Below, one piece after another: positions 33,742-44,158 of a stretch of DNA of 64,000 nucleotides. The stretch covers positions 1-64,000 of the forward strand of contig JAFEAL010000010.1 in assembly GCA_018266435.1 (NCBI GenBank), given 5' to 3'. Made by a program: the position numbers and the translations under genes. Source of the DNA: Bacteroidota bacterium. Its GTDB lineage: Bacteria; Bacteroidota; Bacteroidia; Cytophagales; Cyclobacteriaceae. The notes under the pieces were generated by a model, which made no database searches, was not told the DNA's origin, and saw only the letters and a program-made list of their open reading frames with translations. How positions within the stretch are numbered: the stretch's first letter is position 1; every line of letters starts with the position of its first letter.

Positions 33742-34953
33742 CTATGCCAGCACTTCTTTGATGCGCTGGGCGGCTTCCTTTAACAAAATGGCTGAATATA
33801 CTTTTAGGCCAGATTCTTTTATGATTTTTGCACCCTCCTCAGCATTTGTACCCTGCAATCTCACGATAATCGGCACGGGAATATTGCCTACTTTTTTGTA
33901 AGCTTCTACTACTCCGTTAGCTACACGATCGCATCGTACAATTCCTCCGAAGATATTGATTAAGATAGCTTTAACATTGGGATCTTTAAGTATTATTCTA
34001 AAACCTGCTTCTACTGTTTCAGCATTGGCACCACCGCCAACATCCAGAAAATTAGCCGGATCTCCACCCGATAATTTGATAATATCCATAGTGGCCATGG
34101 CGAGTCCTGCCCCATTTACCATGCAGCCAACATTGCCATCCAGTTTTACATAATTCAGTCCTGATTTTCCTGCCTCCACCTCGAGCGGGTCTTCTTCCGT
34201 AATATCGCGAAGTTCTTCCAGGTCAGGATGGCGGAACAGGGCATTATCATCCAGGTTCACCTTGCCGTCCACGGCTAAAATTTTGTTGTCAGAAGTTTTT
34301 AGCATGGGGTTGATCTCAAACATTGAGGCATCTAAACCGATATAGGCAGCGTAGAGAGAACTAACAAATTTTAGCATTTCTTTATAGGCAGTGCCTTCGA
34401 GACCCAAAGAAAAGGCTATTTTTCTTGCTTGATAGGGCTGCAGGCCGATGGCCGGATCAACCCATTCTTTTACTATTTTTTCAGGATGTGTGGCGGCCAC
34501 TTCTTCTATGTTCATTCCGCCTTCTGTGCTAGCCATGATTACAGGTTTCCCTTTCGCGCGGTCCAGCAAGATACTAATGTAGTATTCTTTGGGCTCGCTT
34601 TCGCCAGGGTAATAAACATCCTCTGCAATCAATACTTTATTTACTTTTTTGCCGTGAACTCCAGTTTGAAGTGTCACCAATGTTCCTCCTAAAATAGCTT
34701 TTGATTTCTCAAAGACCTCATCCATATTTTTGGCCAGTACCACTCCGCGAGATCCTGTTTCTTTGATGGTGCCCTTGCCTCTGCCGCCTGCATGAATTTG
34801 CGATTTAATCACAAACCATTTAGAGCCGGTTTCGGCTTGCAGGGTTTTGGCGGCTGCCACTGCTTTGTCGGGGTTGTCGGCCACGATGCCGCGTTGAACG
34901 GCCACCTTGTATTTTTTTAAAAGTTCTTTAGCCTGATATTCGTGAATATTCAT
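33742..34953 (-). CDS. sucC: Succinyl-CoA ligase (ADP-forming) beta subunit
   Basis: 403 residues. ATP-grasp N-terminal domain starting [12 protein letters not shown] with [10 protein letters not shown]; the E-I-N-P metal-site segment; and a C-terminal CoA-ligase domain with [20 protein letters not shown] and [10 protein letters not shown]. It makes succinate and ATP from succinyl-CoA in the TCA cycle together with SucD, which is not in this window; separate sucC and sucD loci are common in Bacteroidota. Its own promoter is proposed at 34975-35006. Confidence 0.96.
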   Translation of the reverse strand: MNIHEYQAKELLKKYKVAVQRGIVADNPDKAVAAAKTLQAETGSKWFVIKSQIHAGGRGKGTIKETGSRGVVLAKNMDEVFEKSKAILGGTLVTLQTGVHGKKVNKVLIAEDVYYPGESEPKEYYISILLDRAKGKPVIMASTEGGMNIEEVAATHPEKIVKEWVDPAIGLQPYQARKIAFSLGLEGTAYKEMLKFVSSLYAAYIGLDASMFEINPMLKTSDNKILAVDGKVNLDDNALFRHPDLEELRDITEEDPLEVEAGKSGLNYVKLDGNVGCMVNGAGLAMATMDIIKLSGGDPANFLDVGGGANAETVEAGFRIILKDPNVKAILINIFGGIVRCDRVANGVVEAYKKVGNIPVPIIVRLQGTNAEEGAKIIKESGLKVYSAILLKEAAQRIKEVLA

Positions 34954-34974
34954 GTGGTCAGTATATTTTTGGAA

Positions 34975-35006
34975 GCAAGCTACTTTTTTTAAACCTTTAT
35001 TTCAAA
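34975..35006 (-). promoter_or_regulatory. Candidate sucC promoter
   Basis: On the minus strand TTTG (35003-35006) is followed after 20 bases by TAGCTTGC (34975-34982), close to the Bacteroidota TTTG/TAnnTTTG pair with one T missing in the -7 box. It lies about 22 bases before the sucC start in a 77-base divergent gap. Confidence 0.4.
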
Positions 35007-35030
35007 TTAGCTCACGATAGATAATAACTT

Positions 35031-35684
35031 ATGTTGACAGCAACCGGAATAAAAAAAAATTATGGCTCGCTACCTGTGCTTAAAGGAGTGGATTTAAAAA
35101 TAGAGAAGGGAAGTGTAATGGCTATCATGGGGGCTTCGGGGGCTGGTAAAAGTACCTTGTTGCATATATTAGGAACACTGGATACGCCTGATGGAGGAAA
35201 GCTGGAAATCAACGGAACAGATGTGTTTGGGCTTTCTGCTCAGGCATTGGCCGACTTTAGAAACCGTAGCCTGGGGTTTGTATTTCAGTTTCACAACCTC
35301 TTACCTGAGTTTACGGCTTTGGAGAATGTGATGATTCCTGGGCTGATCGGAAAACTAGATCCTAAAAAGGTAAGAGTAAAAGCAAAGGAATTATTGGATA
35401 GGCTTAACCTTAACCACAGGATGGAACACAAGCCTTCTGAACTTTCGGGGGGTGAACAGCAACGGGTGGCAGTAGCCCGGGCACTAATTAATTCACCGGT
35501 GATGGTTTTTGCAGATGAACCCAGTGGCAACCTCGATTCAAAAAATGCCACCGAATTGCACAAACTATTTTTTCAATTAAGAAATGATTTTGGGCAAACC
35601 TTTGTCATTGTTACCCACAACCTCGAGTTTGCTTCTATGGCTGACAACAAACTGGAGATTAAAGATGGAATAATGATGGCTTAG
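35031..35684 (+). CDS. lolD: ABC transporter ATP-binding protein (LolD-like)
   Basis: 217 residues, the size of LolD/MacB-type ATPases. Walker A is G-A-S-G-A-G-K-S-T, the Q-loop [11 protein letters not shown] matches LolD (the H-x-L-L-P-E-F pattern), the signature is L-S-G-G-E-Q-Q-R, and Walker B is V-M-V-F-A-D-E-P with the switch His in V-T-H-N. It would power release of lipoproteins from the inner membrane towards the outer membrane. The permease genes are not adjacent. It converges on a small lipoprotein gene with a 3-base overlap of the ends. Confidence 0.87.
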   Translation: MLTATGIKKNYGSLPVLKGVDLKIEKGSVMAIMGASGAGKSTLLHILGTLDTPDGGKLEINGTDVFGLSAQALADFRNRSLGFVFQFHNLLPEFTALENVMIPGLIGKLDPKKVRVKAKELLDRLNLNHRMEHKPSELSGGEQQRVAVARALINSPVMVFADEPSGNLDSKNATELHKLFFQLRNDFGQTFVIVTHNLEFASMADNKLEIKDGIMMA

Positions 35685-35839
35685 AACAAGCTGCGGTGCC
35701 GGTTGTGGCGAGCGTATTTAGCTTGCGACTTTTGACCGTGCTTGGTGATCTTGTTGCTTTGGCCGTAAGAAGAACACATATAATCTGTAGTGCATGATGC
35801 TAATAGTGCAGCAATGATCAGAATAATTAGTGAGCGCAT
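35681..35839 (-). CDS. Small lipoprotein, 52 residues
   Basis: Read directly from the minus strand: ATG at 35839, stop at 35681-35683. Residues 1-15 form a lipoprotein signal with lipobox L-A-S-C (Cys16), followed by a short T-T-D-Y and a very basic tail rich in Lys, His and Arg (S-N-K-I-T-K-H-G-Q-K, then H-N-R-H-R). A perfect -7 promoter box precedes it. The signal, codon pattern and promoter support a real gene. No family recognised; it is probably anchored in a membrane with a cationic, Gln/His-rich periplasmic tail. Confidence 0.72.
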   Translation of the reverse strand: MRSLIILIIAALLASCTTDYMCSSYGQSNKITKHGQKSQAKYARHNRHRSLF

Positions 35840-36040
35840 AATTTTTTTGTTTGATTAACGACACAAAAGTATAGCAGCTCGTTAGCCTGATTTTGGCTTA
35901 ATTCTTTTCAATAAAAGATGTGTAAGCAGGAATAAAAAAATGAATCAAAATCCTCTTAAAACTCATTTTTTTACGCGATGAGTTGAAAACCTTACCCCAA
36001 TCGCACTTGAGAAGGCTGTTTAAAGTAACGCTTTAATCAA
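35840..36040. other. 201-base intergenic region between small lipoprotein and mtaB genes
   Basis: AT-rich, with no open frame of note. It holds the lipoprotein promoter box at 35864-35871 and a weak hairpin (AACTCAT at 35960-35966 pairing with ATGAGTT at 35978-35984) that could end mtaB transcription on the minus strand. Nothing else seen. Confidence 0.5.
35864..35871 (-). promoter_or_regulatory. Candidate -7 promoter box for small lipoprotein
   Basis: The minus strand reads TACTTTTG, an exact TAnnTTTG match, 24 bases before the start at 35839. No TTG at the expected -33 distance was found. Confidence 0.38.
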
Positions 36041-37360
36041 TCAGTGAACTAAAATGTCATCAGCTATTTCATCTACGAGCACAGTTCCTCGGTCTGAAAT
36101 TGACCGAAGGCGTACTTTTTTAAGCTCGTTGATGAGGGCGGGGTCATATTTGGCTGATACTCGAATGTAATTTTCGGTGAAGCCGTGCATCTGTCCTTCT
36201 TCTACATCGTTTTCGAACAGAACAGTCAGTTCTTTGCCCAGATTACTTTCGTAAAAAGTTCTTCTTTTTTTATCAGATAGCGAATGAAGCATGGCAGACC
36301 GTTCGTTCCTCTCCTTTAAAGAAACCGTTTCCGGCATGGTTGCCGCCAGCGTGTTGTCTCTTTCTGAATACGTAAATACGTGCAGATAAGAAACATCCAA
36401 TTCAATCAAAAATCGATATGTCTCTAAAAAATCTTCGTTGGTTTCACCCGGAAAGCCCACAATAACATCTACTCCAATGCAAGCGTTGGGCATGACTGAT
36501 TTTATTTTTGCTATGCGGGCGGCATACAATTCTCGCAGGTAACGCCTGCGCATCAGTTTTAGAATTTTATTGGAGCCTGATTGCAAGGGAATGTGAAAAT
36601 GAGGAACGAATTTCTTTGACTGAGCAGCGAACTCAATGATTTCATCATGAAGGAGGTTGGGCTCAATTGAGGAGATGCGAAACCGGTCAACTCCTTCCAC
36701 ACTATTTAATGCCTTAATCAAGTCAATGAATCGTTCTTTACGTTCACCGTTTTGTAGGCCAAAGTCACCTGTGTTTACACCGGTCAGCACTATTTCTTTT
36801 ACATCGGTCTGGGCTATTTCTTTGGCAGTATGTACGATGTGTTCAATGCTATCGCTTCGGCTACTGCCACGGGCCAAGGGTATGGTGCAAAAACTGCAAG
36901 AATAATCGCATCCGTCTTGAACTTTTAAAAATGTTCTGGTTCGGTCAAACAGTGAATAAGAGGTATTGAATCTTTTAACTTCTTTTATCTCAGAATTAAA
37001 TACTTGAGGTTGTTCAGGCCGAATGAAGCCGTCCAGGAGTTCAATCAGTCTGAATTTCTCAGAAGCACCCAGTACAGCATCCACACCCGGTATTTCAGAA
37101 ATCTCCTTAGGCTTTAACTGGGCATAACAGCCGATGATGGCCACATAAGCATTAGGCGAGATGTTGCGTGCTTCACGAACTATTTTTTTGCATTTTTTAT
37201 CAGCATTTTCTGTTACTGAACAGGTATTGATAATGTAGATGTCGGGCACATCCGTGAACTCTACTTTGCGATAACCTTTTTCTTCGAACTTACGGGCAAT
37301 GGTAGAGGTTTCTGAGTAATTGAGCTTGCAGCCCAGCGTATAGAATGCAACTTTTTTCAT
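36041..37360 (-). CDS. mtaB: tRNA (t6A37) methylthiotransferase MtaB
   Basis: 439 residues from ATG 37360; the TTG four codons upstream is less likely because the conserved start is K-K-V-A-F-Y-T-L-G-C-K-L-N. The N-terminal UPF0004 domain has three cluster cysteines (G-C-K, N-T-C-S-V, I-G-C-Y), the radical SAM motif is C-D-Y-S-C-S-F-C (C-x3-C-x2-C), and a TRAM domain ends the protein. T-L-G-C-K-L-N-Y-S-E is the MtaB rather than MiaB pattern. It inserts a methylthio group into N6-threonylcarbamoyladenosine at position 37 of tRNAs reading ANN codons. Confidence 0.93.
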   Translation of the reverse strand: MKKVAFYTLGCKLNYSETSTIARKFEEKGYRKVEFTDVPDIYIINTCSVTENADKKCKKIVREARNISPNAYVAIIGCYAQLKPKEISEIPGVDAVLGASEKFRLIELLDGFIRPEQPQVFNSEIKEVKRFNTSYSLFDRTRTFLKVQDGCDYSCSFCTIPLARGSSRSDSIEHIVHTAKEIAQTDVKEIVLTGVNTGDFGLQNGERKERFIDLIKALNSVEGVDRFRISSIEPNLLHDEIIEFAAQSKKFVPHFHIPLQSGSNKILKLMRRRYLRELYAARIAKIKSVMPNACIGVDVIVGFPGETNEDFLETYRFLIELDVSYLHVFTYSERDNTLAATMPETVSLKERNERSAMLHSLSDKKRRTFYESNLGKELTVLFENDVEEGQMHGFTENYIRVSAKYDPALINELKKVRLRSISDRGTVLVDEIADDILVH

Positions 37361-37453
37361 ACGAAGCAGCAAAGGTAAACATTCAATGTTATTTCATTTT
37401 ATTTTTTGAACCATGCCGGCAATGATTTTGTTTAAATCAATACCTTTTTTGTT

Positions 37454-38143
37454 ATGGCAAAACCTTTGATTAAGATAGATATAGTTTCGGATGTAGTTTG
37501 TCCGTGGTGCTATATTGGCAAACGGAGATTGGAAAAAGCAATGAACCAGTTAAAAGATGAAATGGTGTTTGAGGCGGAGTTTCATCCGTTTGAATTAAAT
37601 CCCACATTGCCTGCCGAGGGTGTGGATCAAAAAAAATACTTATCAGATAAATTTGGTGGCGAGGAACGCTACCACCAGATTACGGCACATACAACTAAGA
37701 TTGCAGCACAAGAAGGCTTGAAGTTTTCTTTTGAAAAGCAATTGATTTCTCCCAACACATTTCAGTCTCACAGGCTTATTGCCTGGGCAAAAAAATTTAA
37801 CAAACAGGCTGCCATGAAAGAAGCATTGATGAGTGCTTATTTTGAAAAAGGAATTGACTTGTCTAAAAAAGAAAATTTAGCAGCATTAGCTGCAAGGGTT
37901 GAACTCGATAAAATTAAAACGGAAAAATTTCTTAACAGTGATGATCTTTCAGATGAGGTTAAGAAGGAAGAGCAACTCAATTACCAACGGGGAATATCCA
38001 GTGTGCCGTACTTTATCATCAACAACAAATACGGGTTATCGGGGGCACAGCCGACAGAGGTATTTGTACAGGCGTTGAGAGAAATAGCCACTGAAGTTAT
38101 GAATGGTTTCAGTGAAAGTGATGAAGTAGGAGAGAGGTGTTAG
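37454..38143 (+). CDS. DsbA family oxidoreductase (FrnE-like)
   Basis: 229 residues, thioredoxin fold with a helical insertion. The active site C-P-W-C lies at about residues 17-20 in D-V-V-C-P-W-C-Y-I-G, and the cis-Pro loop is in G-I-S-S-V-P-Y-F-I-I-N. There is no signal peptide, so it is cytoplasmic, like FrnE and 2-hydroxychromene-2-carboxylate isomerase-like proteins. FrnE-type members act as disulfide isomerases or in oxidative-stress tolerance. Substrate unknown. Divergent from mtaB, with a 93-base gap. Confidence 0.88.
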   Translation: MAKPLIKIDIVSDVVCPWCYIGKRRLEKAMNQLKDEMVFEAEFHPFELNPTLPAEGVDQKKYLSDKFGGEERYHQITAHTTKIAAQEGLKFSFEKQLISPNTFQSHRLIAWAKKFNKQAAMKEALMSAYFEKGIDLSKKENLAALAARVELDKIKTEKFLNSDDLSDEVKKEEQLNYQRGISSVPYFIINNKYGLSGAQPTEVFVQALREIATEVMNGFSESDEVGERC

Positions 38144-38190
38144 GTTGTGCTATAAGATGATTACCAGAATTAACAGGCGAGAAATTATTC

Positions 38191-38219
38191 AAAAAAAAGG
38201 CCACCTCTTAAGGCAGCCT
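38191..38219 (-). terminator. Rho-independent terminator of aconitase gene
   Basis: Minus strand: an 8-pair stem (38198-38205 with 38212-38219, two wobble pairs), 6-base loop, followed by eight T. It sits 22 bases after the aconitase stop. Confidence 0.7.
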
Positions 38220-38240
38220 CTTTAGTGAAATTCATGTACT

Positions 38241-40676
38241 CTATTTTTTATTTTTCTTTTTTACTGTTTTTTTATTTGTTGATTTTTTAGGAGAAGATTT
38301 TTTAACAATTTTTTTCTTAGCAGCAGATTTTTTCACCGCTTTCTTAACTGTTTTTTTGACTACTTTATTTTTAGATGAAGTAGATTTTTTAGGTGTTGGT
38401 TTGGCAGATGATTTTGCCCGTGCCTTGCCCATAGCATTGAGTGCGCTGCCTGCCTTGAACCACTCAATCTGGTTTTTATTATACGTATGGTTTGCAGTAA
38501 TCTCTTCAATTTTTCCATCACTATGGTGGATAATAAGAGTTAATGGTTTGTCGGGTGAGAATGCGACTAATCCTTTGATGTCGAAAATATCGTCTTCGCG
38601 GATTTTGTCATAATCTGCTTTATTGGCAAATGTCAAAGCCAGCATTCCTTGTTTCTTTAAATTAGTTTCGTGAATACGGGCAAAAGATTTTACCAATATC
38701 GCTCGTACACCTAAGTGACGCGGCTCCATGGCGGCATGCTCGCGCGATGAGCCCTCACCATAGTTTTCATCGCCCACCACAATTGAGCCTATTCCGGCTG
38801 CTTTGTAGGCACGTTGTACTTTAGGCACTTCGTCATAGTGGCCGGTTAAGCCGTTGCGTACGCTGTTAATAGCATCATTGAAATAGTTGGTGGCTCCTAT
38901 CAAAAGGTTATTGGATATATTATCCAGATGCCCCCGGTACTTCAGCCATTTTCCTGCCATCGAAATATGATCGGTAGTGCATTTTCCTTTTGCTTTGATG
39001 AGCAGCCGCAAGCGTTCAATGTCTTTTCCCTCCCAGGGTTTGAATGGCTCCAGAAGTTGTAAGCGATCTGACCCCGGATCAACCTTCACGTCCACTTTGC
39101 TTCCATCTTTGGCTGGTGCCTGATAGCCTGGATCTTTTACATCAAAGCCTTTTTTAGGAAGTTCATCTCCGGTGGGCGGATCGAGTTTTACTGTTTGGCC
39201 TTGTTCGTTCACCAGGGTGTCGGTCAGGGGGTTAAATCCCAAATCACCAGCGATGGCAAGTGCTGTAACCAGTTCAGGTGAAGCCACAAATGCATACGTA
39301 TTAGGATTGCCGTCATTGCGTGACTGAAAGTTTCTGTTGAAGGAGTGGACGATGGTGTTTTTTTCTTTTCGTTCGGCACCCACTCGGCTCCACATGCCGA
39401 TGCAAGGGCCGCAGGCGTTGGCAAATACTTTTGCTCCTATTTTATTAAAGGTATCAATAAACCCATCGCGTTCTATGGTGTAGCGCACAAGCTCTGAACC
39501 GGGTGTGATGGTAAATACCGATTTTGTTTTTAACCCTTTAGCCGCTACTTGCTTAGCCAGACTTGCTGCACGCGAAATGTCTTCGTATGACGAATTAGTG
39601 CATGACCCAATCAGTCCCACTTCTACTTTTAATGGCCAGCCATTTTTAGTGGCTACTTCTTTCACTTTTGAAATGGGAGTAGCCAAATCGGGAGTAAACG
39701 GTCCGTTGAGGTGTGGTTCAAGTGTTGAAAGATTAATTTCAATGACCTGGTCAAAATACTGTTCAGGGTTTTTATATACTTCTGGGTCGGCAGTTAAATG
39801 CTCTTTGATTTTTGTTGCCAACTTAGCCACATCGGCACGCCCGGTAGCTACGAGATAGCGTTCCATTGATTGGTCATATCCAAACGTAGAGGTGGTGGCA
39901 CCAATCTCAGCGCCCATGTTACAGATGGTTCCTTTGCCAGTGCAACTCATGGATGTAGCCCCTTCACCAAAATATTCTACGATTGCACCGGTGCCGCCCT
40001 TTACGGTAAGGATACCCGCCACTTTCAATATCACATCTTTGGCGGAAGTCCAGCCGTTAAGTTTGCCGGTTAGTTTTACACCAATTAGTTTGGGAAACTT
40101 TAATTCCCAGGCCATGCCGCTCATAACATCTACGGCATCGGCACCACCCACTCCGATAGCGATCATTCCCAACCCGCCTGCATTTACTGTATGCGAGTCA
40201 GTTCCAATCATCATTCCGCCAGGAAAAGCATAGTTCTCCAGCACCACTTGGTGGATGATTCCGGCACCGGGTCTCCAAAACCCGATTCCGTATTTATTGG
40301 AAACAGAGGAGAGAAAATCGTACACTTCTTTACTCTCCGTATTGGCAATTATTAAATCATCGCTGGCGCCAGTTTTTGCAACGATGAGGTGGTCACAATG
40401 CACGGTGGAGGGCACGGCTACCTTTGCCTTTCCGGCAGACATGAATTGCAGTAGGGCCATTTGCGCAGTGGCATCTTGCATAGCCACCCGGTCGGGGGCG
40501 AAATCTACATACGTTTTTCCACGACCAAAATTTTCAAGCTTTTGGTCTGTGTGTAGGTGTGCGTACAATATTTTCTCAGAAAGAGTGAGCGGTCGGTTCA
40601 CTACTTTTCTTGCTTTGGCTATGCGGCTGGGAAAGACTGCATAGACTTTTTTAATCATCTCTAAATCAAAGGCCAT
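38241..40676 (-). CDS. acn: Aconitate hydratase with lysine-rich C-terminal tail
   Basis: 811 residues; aconitase proper takes up about 753, matching mitochondrial-type enzymes. Fe-S cluster cysteines are in G-S-C-T-N-S and A-C-G-P-C-I-G-M-W, and the swivel domain has [15 protein letters not shown] with the catalytic Ser. It interconverts citrate and isocitrate in the TCA cycle. Residues 754-811 (DNA 38244-38417) form an added tail with 26 Lys in 58 residues plus Ala, Ser, Thr and Val, like histone H1 or bacterial H1-like proteins. The reading frame runs through without break, so the tail is not a frameshift artefact of the listed sequence. Its role is unknown; nucleic-acid binding is a guess. 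Confidence 0.94.
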   Translation of the reverse strand: MAFDLEMIKKVYAVFPSRIAKARKVVNRPLTLSEKILYAHLHTDQKLENFGRGKTYVDFAPDRVAMQDATAQMALLQFMSAGKAKVAVPSTVHCDHLIVAKTGASDDLIIANTESKEVYDFLSSVSNKYGIGFWRPGAGIIHQVVLENYAFPGGMMIGTDSHTVNAGGLGMIAIGVGGADAVDVMSGMAWELKFPKLIGVKLTGKLNGWTSAKDVILKVAGILTVKGGTGAIVEYFGEGATSMSCTGKGTICNMGAEIGATTSTFGYDQSMERYLVATGRADVAKLATKIKEHLTADPEVYKNPEQYFDQVIEINLSTLEPHLNGPFTPDLATPISKVKEVATKNGWPLKVEVGLIGSCTNSSYEDISRAASLAKQVAAKGLKTKSVFTITPGSELVRYTIERDGFIDTFNKIGAKVFANACGPCIGMWSRVGAERKEKNTIVHSFNRNFQSRNDGNPNTYAFVASPELVTALAIAGDLGFNPLTDTLVNEQGQTVKLDPPTGDELPKKGFDVKDPGYQAPAKDGSKVDVKVDPGSDRLQLLEPFKPWEGKDIERLRLLIKAKGKCTTDHISMAGKWLKYRGHLDNISNNLLIGATNYFNDAINSVRNGLTGHYDEVPKVQRAYKAAGIGSIVVGDENYGEGSSREHAAMEPRHLGVRAILVKSFARIHETNLKKQGMLALTFANKADYDKIREDDIFDIKGLVAFSPDKPLTLIIHHSDGKIEEITANHTYNKNQIEWFKAGSALNAMGKARAKSSAKPTPKKSTSSKNKVVKKTVKKAVKKSAAKKKIVKKSSPKKSTNKKTVKKKNKK

Positions 40677-40815
40677 AATGGTAATGAATAAGGTTTGGGT
40701 GCTAAACTAATCAGGATATTTGAGATTTTTGATCAGGATATACAGGATGAATAAAATCAAAATAATTATATATTGATTATGAGATATTTATATAATCTTT
40801 TGAAAGTAAAATTTA

Positions 40816-40837
40816 AAATAATTGAGATTATTTTATT
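40816..40837 (-). terminator. AT-only hairpin at the end of the TerB-like gene
   Basis: A perfect inverted repeat, AAAATAAT-CTCA-ATTATTTT on the minus strand, overlaps the stop codon and runs into A/T-rich sequence ending in TTTT. Possible weak terminator. Confidence 0.4.
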
Positions 40838-41202
40838 TCAGAATTGATGTCGATAATCTCCTTTAGGGCATCCAGTGCCACCTTCTCAGATTCTTCTACT
40901 TTGCCATCGGCATTGACAACGTCATACATTTCGGTATAGACCTTGTATTTGTGGGCAAATTTTATTGAACTGAATGATTTAAAAGAATCACGTATAATAG
41001 TGGATGTCAATGATTTATCGAGCGAACGATATTCAGTAACGGCTGCATTATATTTTTTTTTCAGGTCTGCTTCATCAGGAAACATTCTTTTCATCTTTTC
41101 CAGAATTACTTGTTCTTCGCTGGGGTGAAGGAAGTTGTCGGCCAGTGCCATATGAATAAACAAAAACAAAACAAAGTCGGAGAAATTTTTATGGAGTACC
41201 AT
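40828..41202 (-). CDS. TerB-like (tellurite resistance/DjlA N-terminal type) protein
   Basis: 124 residues, all-helical. H-M-A-L-A-D-N-F-L-H-P-S-E-E at the N-terminal part and N-A-D-G-K-V-E-E-S-E near residue 100 are the two acidic helix-turn signatures of the TerB/DjlA-N superfamily (usual form A-D-G-x-x-x-x-E). No signal peptide. Members are linked to stress or metal sensing but the molecular role is unclear. It follows groEL's terminator on the same strand and stands alone. Confidence 0.75.
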   Translation of the reverse strand: MVLHKNFSDFVLFLFIHMALADNFLHPSEEQVILEKMKRMFPDEADLKKKYNAAVTEYRSLDKSLTSTIIRDSFKSFSSIKFAHKYKVYTEMYDVVNADGKVEESEKVALDALKEIIDINSEIK

Positions 41203-41235
41203 AAGAATGAATGTTTGTGTAAAACAAAATTAAAC

Positions 41236-41267
41236 AAAAAAGCCTCTCATTTCTGAGAAGCTTTTTT
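41236..41267 (-). terminator. Rho-independent terminator of groES-groEL
   Basis: A 10-base stem with one mismatch (arms at about 41239-41248 and 41253-41262) and TTTC loop, with T runs on both strands. On the minus strand it lies about 20 bases after the groEL stop. Confidence 0.8.
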
Positions 41268-41285
41268 ATAGAAATCAATTTCAGA

Positions 41286-42941
<1,656 letters not shown>

Positions 42942-42948
42942 TTAAAGA

Positions 42949-43227
42949 TTAAATGGTTCCGAAGATATCGGAGTTACGCATGATCAGGTATTCTTTGCCA
43001 TCAATGGTTAATTCAGTACCTGAGTATTTTCCATAAAGGATTTTGTCTCCTACTTTTACAGTTACAGGTTTATCTTTTAAACCCTCGCCCACGGCAATTA
43101 CTTTTCCTTGCTGAGGCTTTTCTTTTGCTGTATCGGGGATGATAATGCCGCTAGAGGTTTTTGTTTCTGCGGGAGCTGCTTCAACGAGCACCCGGTCTTC
43201 ATTGGGTTTGAAATTGACTTTAGCCAT
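42949..43227 (-). CDS. groES: Co-chaperonin GroES (Hsp10)
   Basis: 92 residues. The N-terminus N-F-K-P-N-E-D-R-V-L-V-E lines up with the P-L-x-D-R-V-x-V start of Hsp10, the mobile loop contains T-K-T-S-S-G-I-I-I-P, and G-D-K-I-L-Y-G-K-Y-S-G-T-E is present. It caps GroEL. No CIRCE element was found upstream; three TGACAG/TGGCAG hexamers lie at 43337-43373 instead. Confidence 0.97.
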   Translation of the reverse strand: MAKVNFKPNEDRVLVEAAPAETKTSSGIIIPDTAKEKPQQGKVIAVGEGLKDKPVTVKVGDKILYGKYSGTELTIDGKEYLIMRNSDIFGTI

Positions 43228-43272
43228 AGTATGGATTCATTTTTAAAGTTAAATATTGTTTAAACAAGGGCG

Positions 43273-43303
43273 CAAGTATCGATATTCATGCCGAATTCTG
43301 CAA
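43273..43303 (-). promoter_or_regulatory. Candidate groES promoter
   Basis: Minus strand: TTG (43301-43303), 20 bases, then GATACTTG (43273-43280), a 6-of-8 match to TAnnTTTG-type spacing, about 45 bases before the groES start. Confidence 0.33.
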
Positions 43304-43413
43304 CTCTCGCGTTTTCTGTTGATCTGTCGTATTCACTGACAGTTTTGTTTTTTATGATATGGCAGGTTGACAGATTGGCGCAATAAGGTGTATCTTGACT
43401 TTAAATATGCAGC

Positions 43414-44124
43414 ATGGAAAAATTAGAGGTTAATTGGCTGACCGAAGGGATTATTGATTTTGAATACAAAAAATATTTACTGCTGGCCTATTTCAAAACA
43501 GTAAAGGAGTCATTTACAAGAATAGAACTTTACCCGTATCTGGCCGATCTTGTTTTCCATTACCGCAACCTTCAGTTGATCAAAGACAATCAACAATTGC
43601 TCTGTGAATCTTTTCCTAAAGAAATTTCCCCGGAAGGACTTAAAAATCTGGAAGTGAATTACAGAAAAATTATTCAGGATGATGATGTCATGACTGAACT
43701 TCAATCGGTTATGGAGTTTGCTTTGCCACGGTTCAAGTCCTCACTGGACGAAGGTTCCTTTATTTATGAGTATGTTGAATCTCAGTGCCAGCTTTCACCC
43801 ATAGGTTTTTCATCGCTGTACAAAAACGAAGGGTACTTGTTTGTTTCACAGCCGCCAGAAAATGAAACGAATATTTATCGCTACCAAATGACTCTCTATG
43901 AACAAAGCCATCAACCCATGCGCAGCATTCAAACCTATCCTGTCATGGTTGCTGAAAGGAGCCTATCAAATACCTACGAGAGTATTAAACGCATGCTGCT
44001 GAAAAAGAATACAGAATTACCCAACCCCTGTGTGTATTTGGTAGTATCCAAACTGAAGGTGCCGTATCACCAAACATTGATGCCGGTGGCCAAGCGTATG
44101 TTAGTAAAAGAAATAGCCAGATGA
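43414..44124 (+). CDS. Conserved hypothetical protein
   Basis: 236 residues, no signal peptide or membrane segment. The first half is helical and charged (W-L-T-E-G-I-I-D-F-E-Y-K-K-Y-L-L-L), the second half appears alpha/beta with a basic end (P-V-A-K-R-M-L-V-K-E-I). No family recognised. Divergent from groES and 34 bases before the alcohol dehydrogenase gene. A possible promoter (TTG 43367, 21-base spacer, TATCTTG 43391) overlaps the TGACAG repeats shared with groES, so co-regulation is possible. Confidence 0.72.
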   Translation: MEKLEVNWLTEGIIDFEYKKYLLLAYFKTVKESFTRIELYPYLADLVFHYRNLQLIKDNQQLLCESFPKEISPEGLKNLEVNYRKIIQDDDVMTELQSVMEFALPRFKSSLDEGSFIYEYVESQCQLSPIGFSSLYKNEGYLFVSQPPENETNIYRYQMTLYEQSHQPMRSIQTYPVMVAERSLSNTYESIKRMLLKKNTELPNPCVYLVVSKLKVPYHQTLMPVAKRMLVKEIAR

Positions 44125-44158
44125 TCGAATCCTAAGCATAAACAACACTTATTATATT

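Noticed and set aside
39505-40644. Several + strand open frames of 113-129 codons opposite the aconitase gene
   Set aside because: Antisense shadows of a conserved enzyme gene with strong codon bias.
40677-40827. Possible dispersed repeat (two TCAGGATAT-like units) in the gap between the aconitase and TerB-like genes
   Set aside because: Only two short imperfect copies are visible in the window; not enough to call a repeat family.
43228-43413. CIRCE element upstream of groES
   Set aside because: Looked for TTAGCACTC-N9-GAGTGCTAA on both strands; not present.
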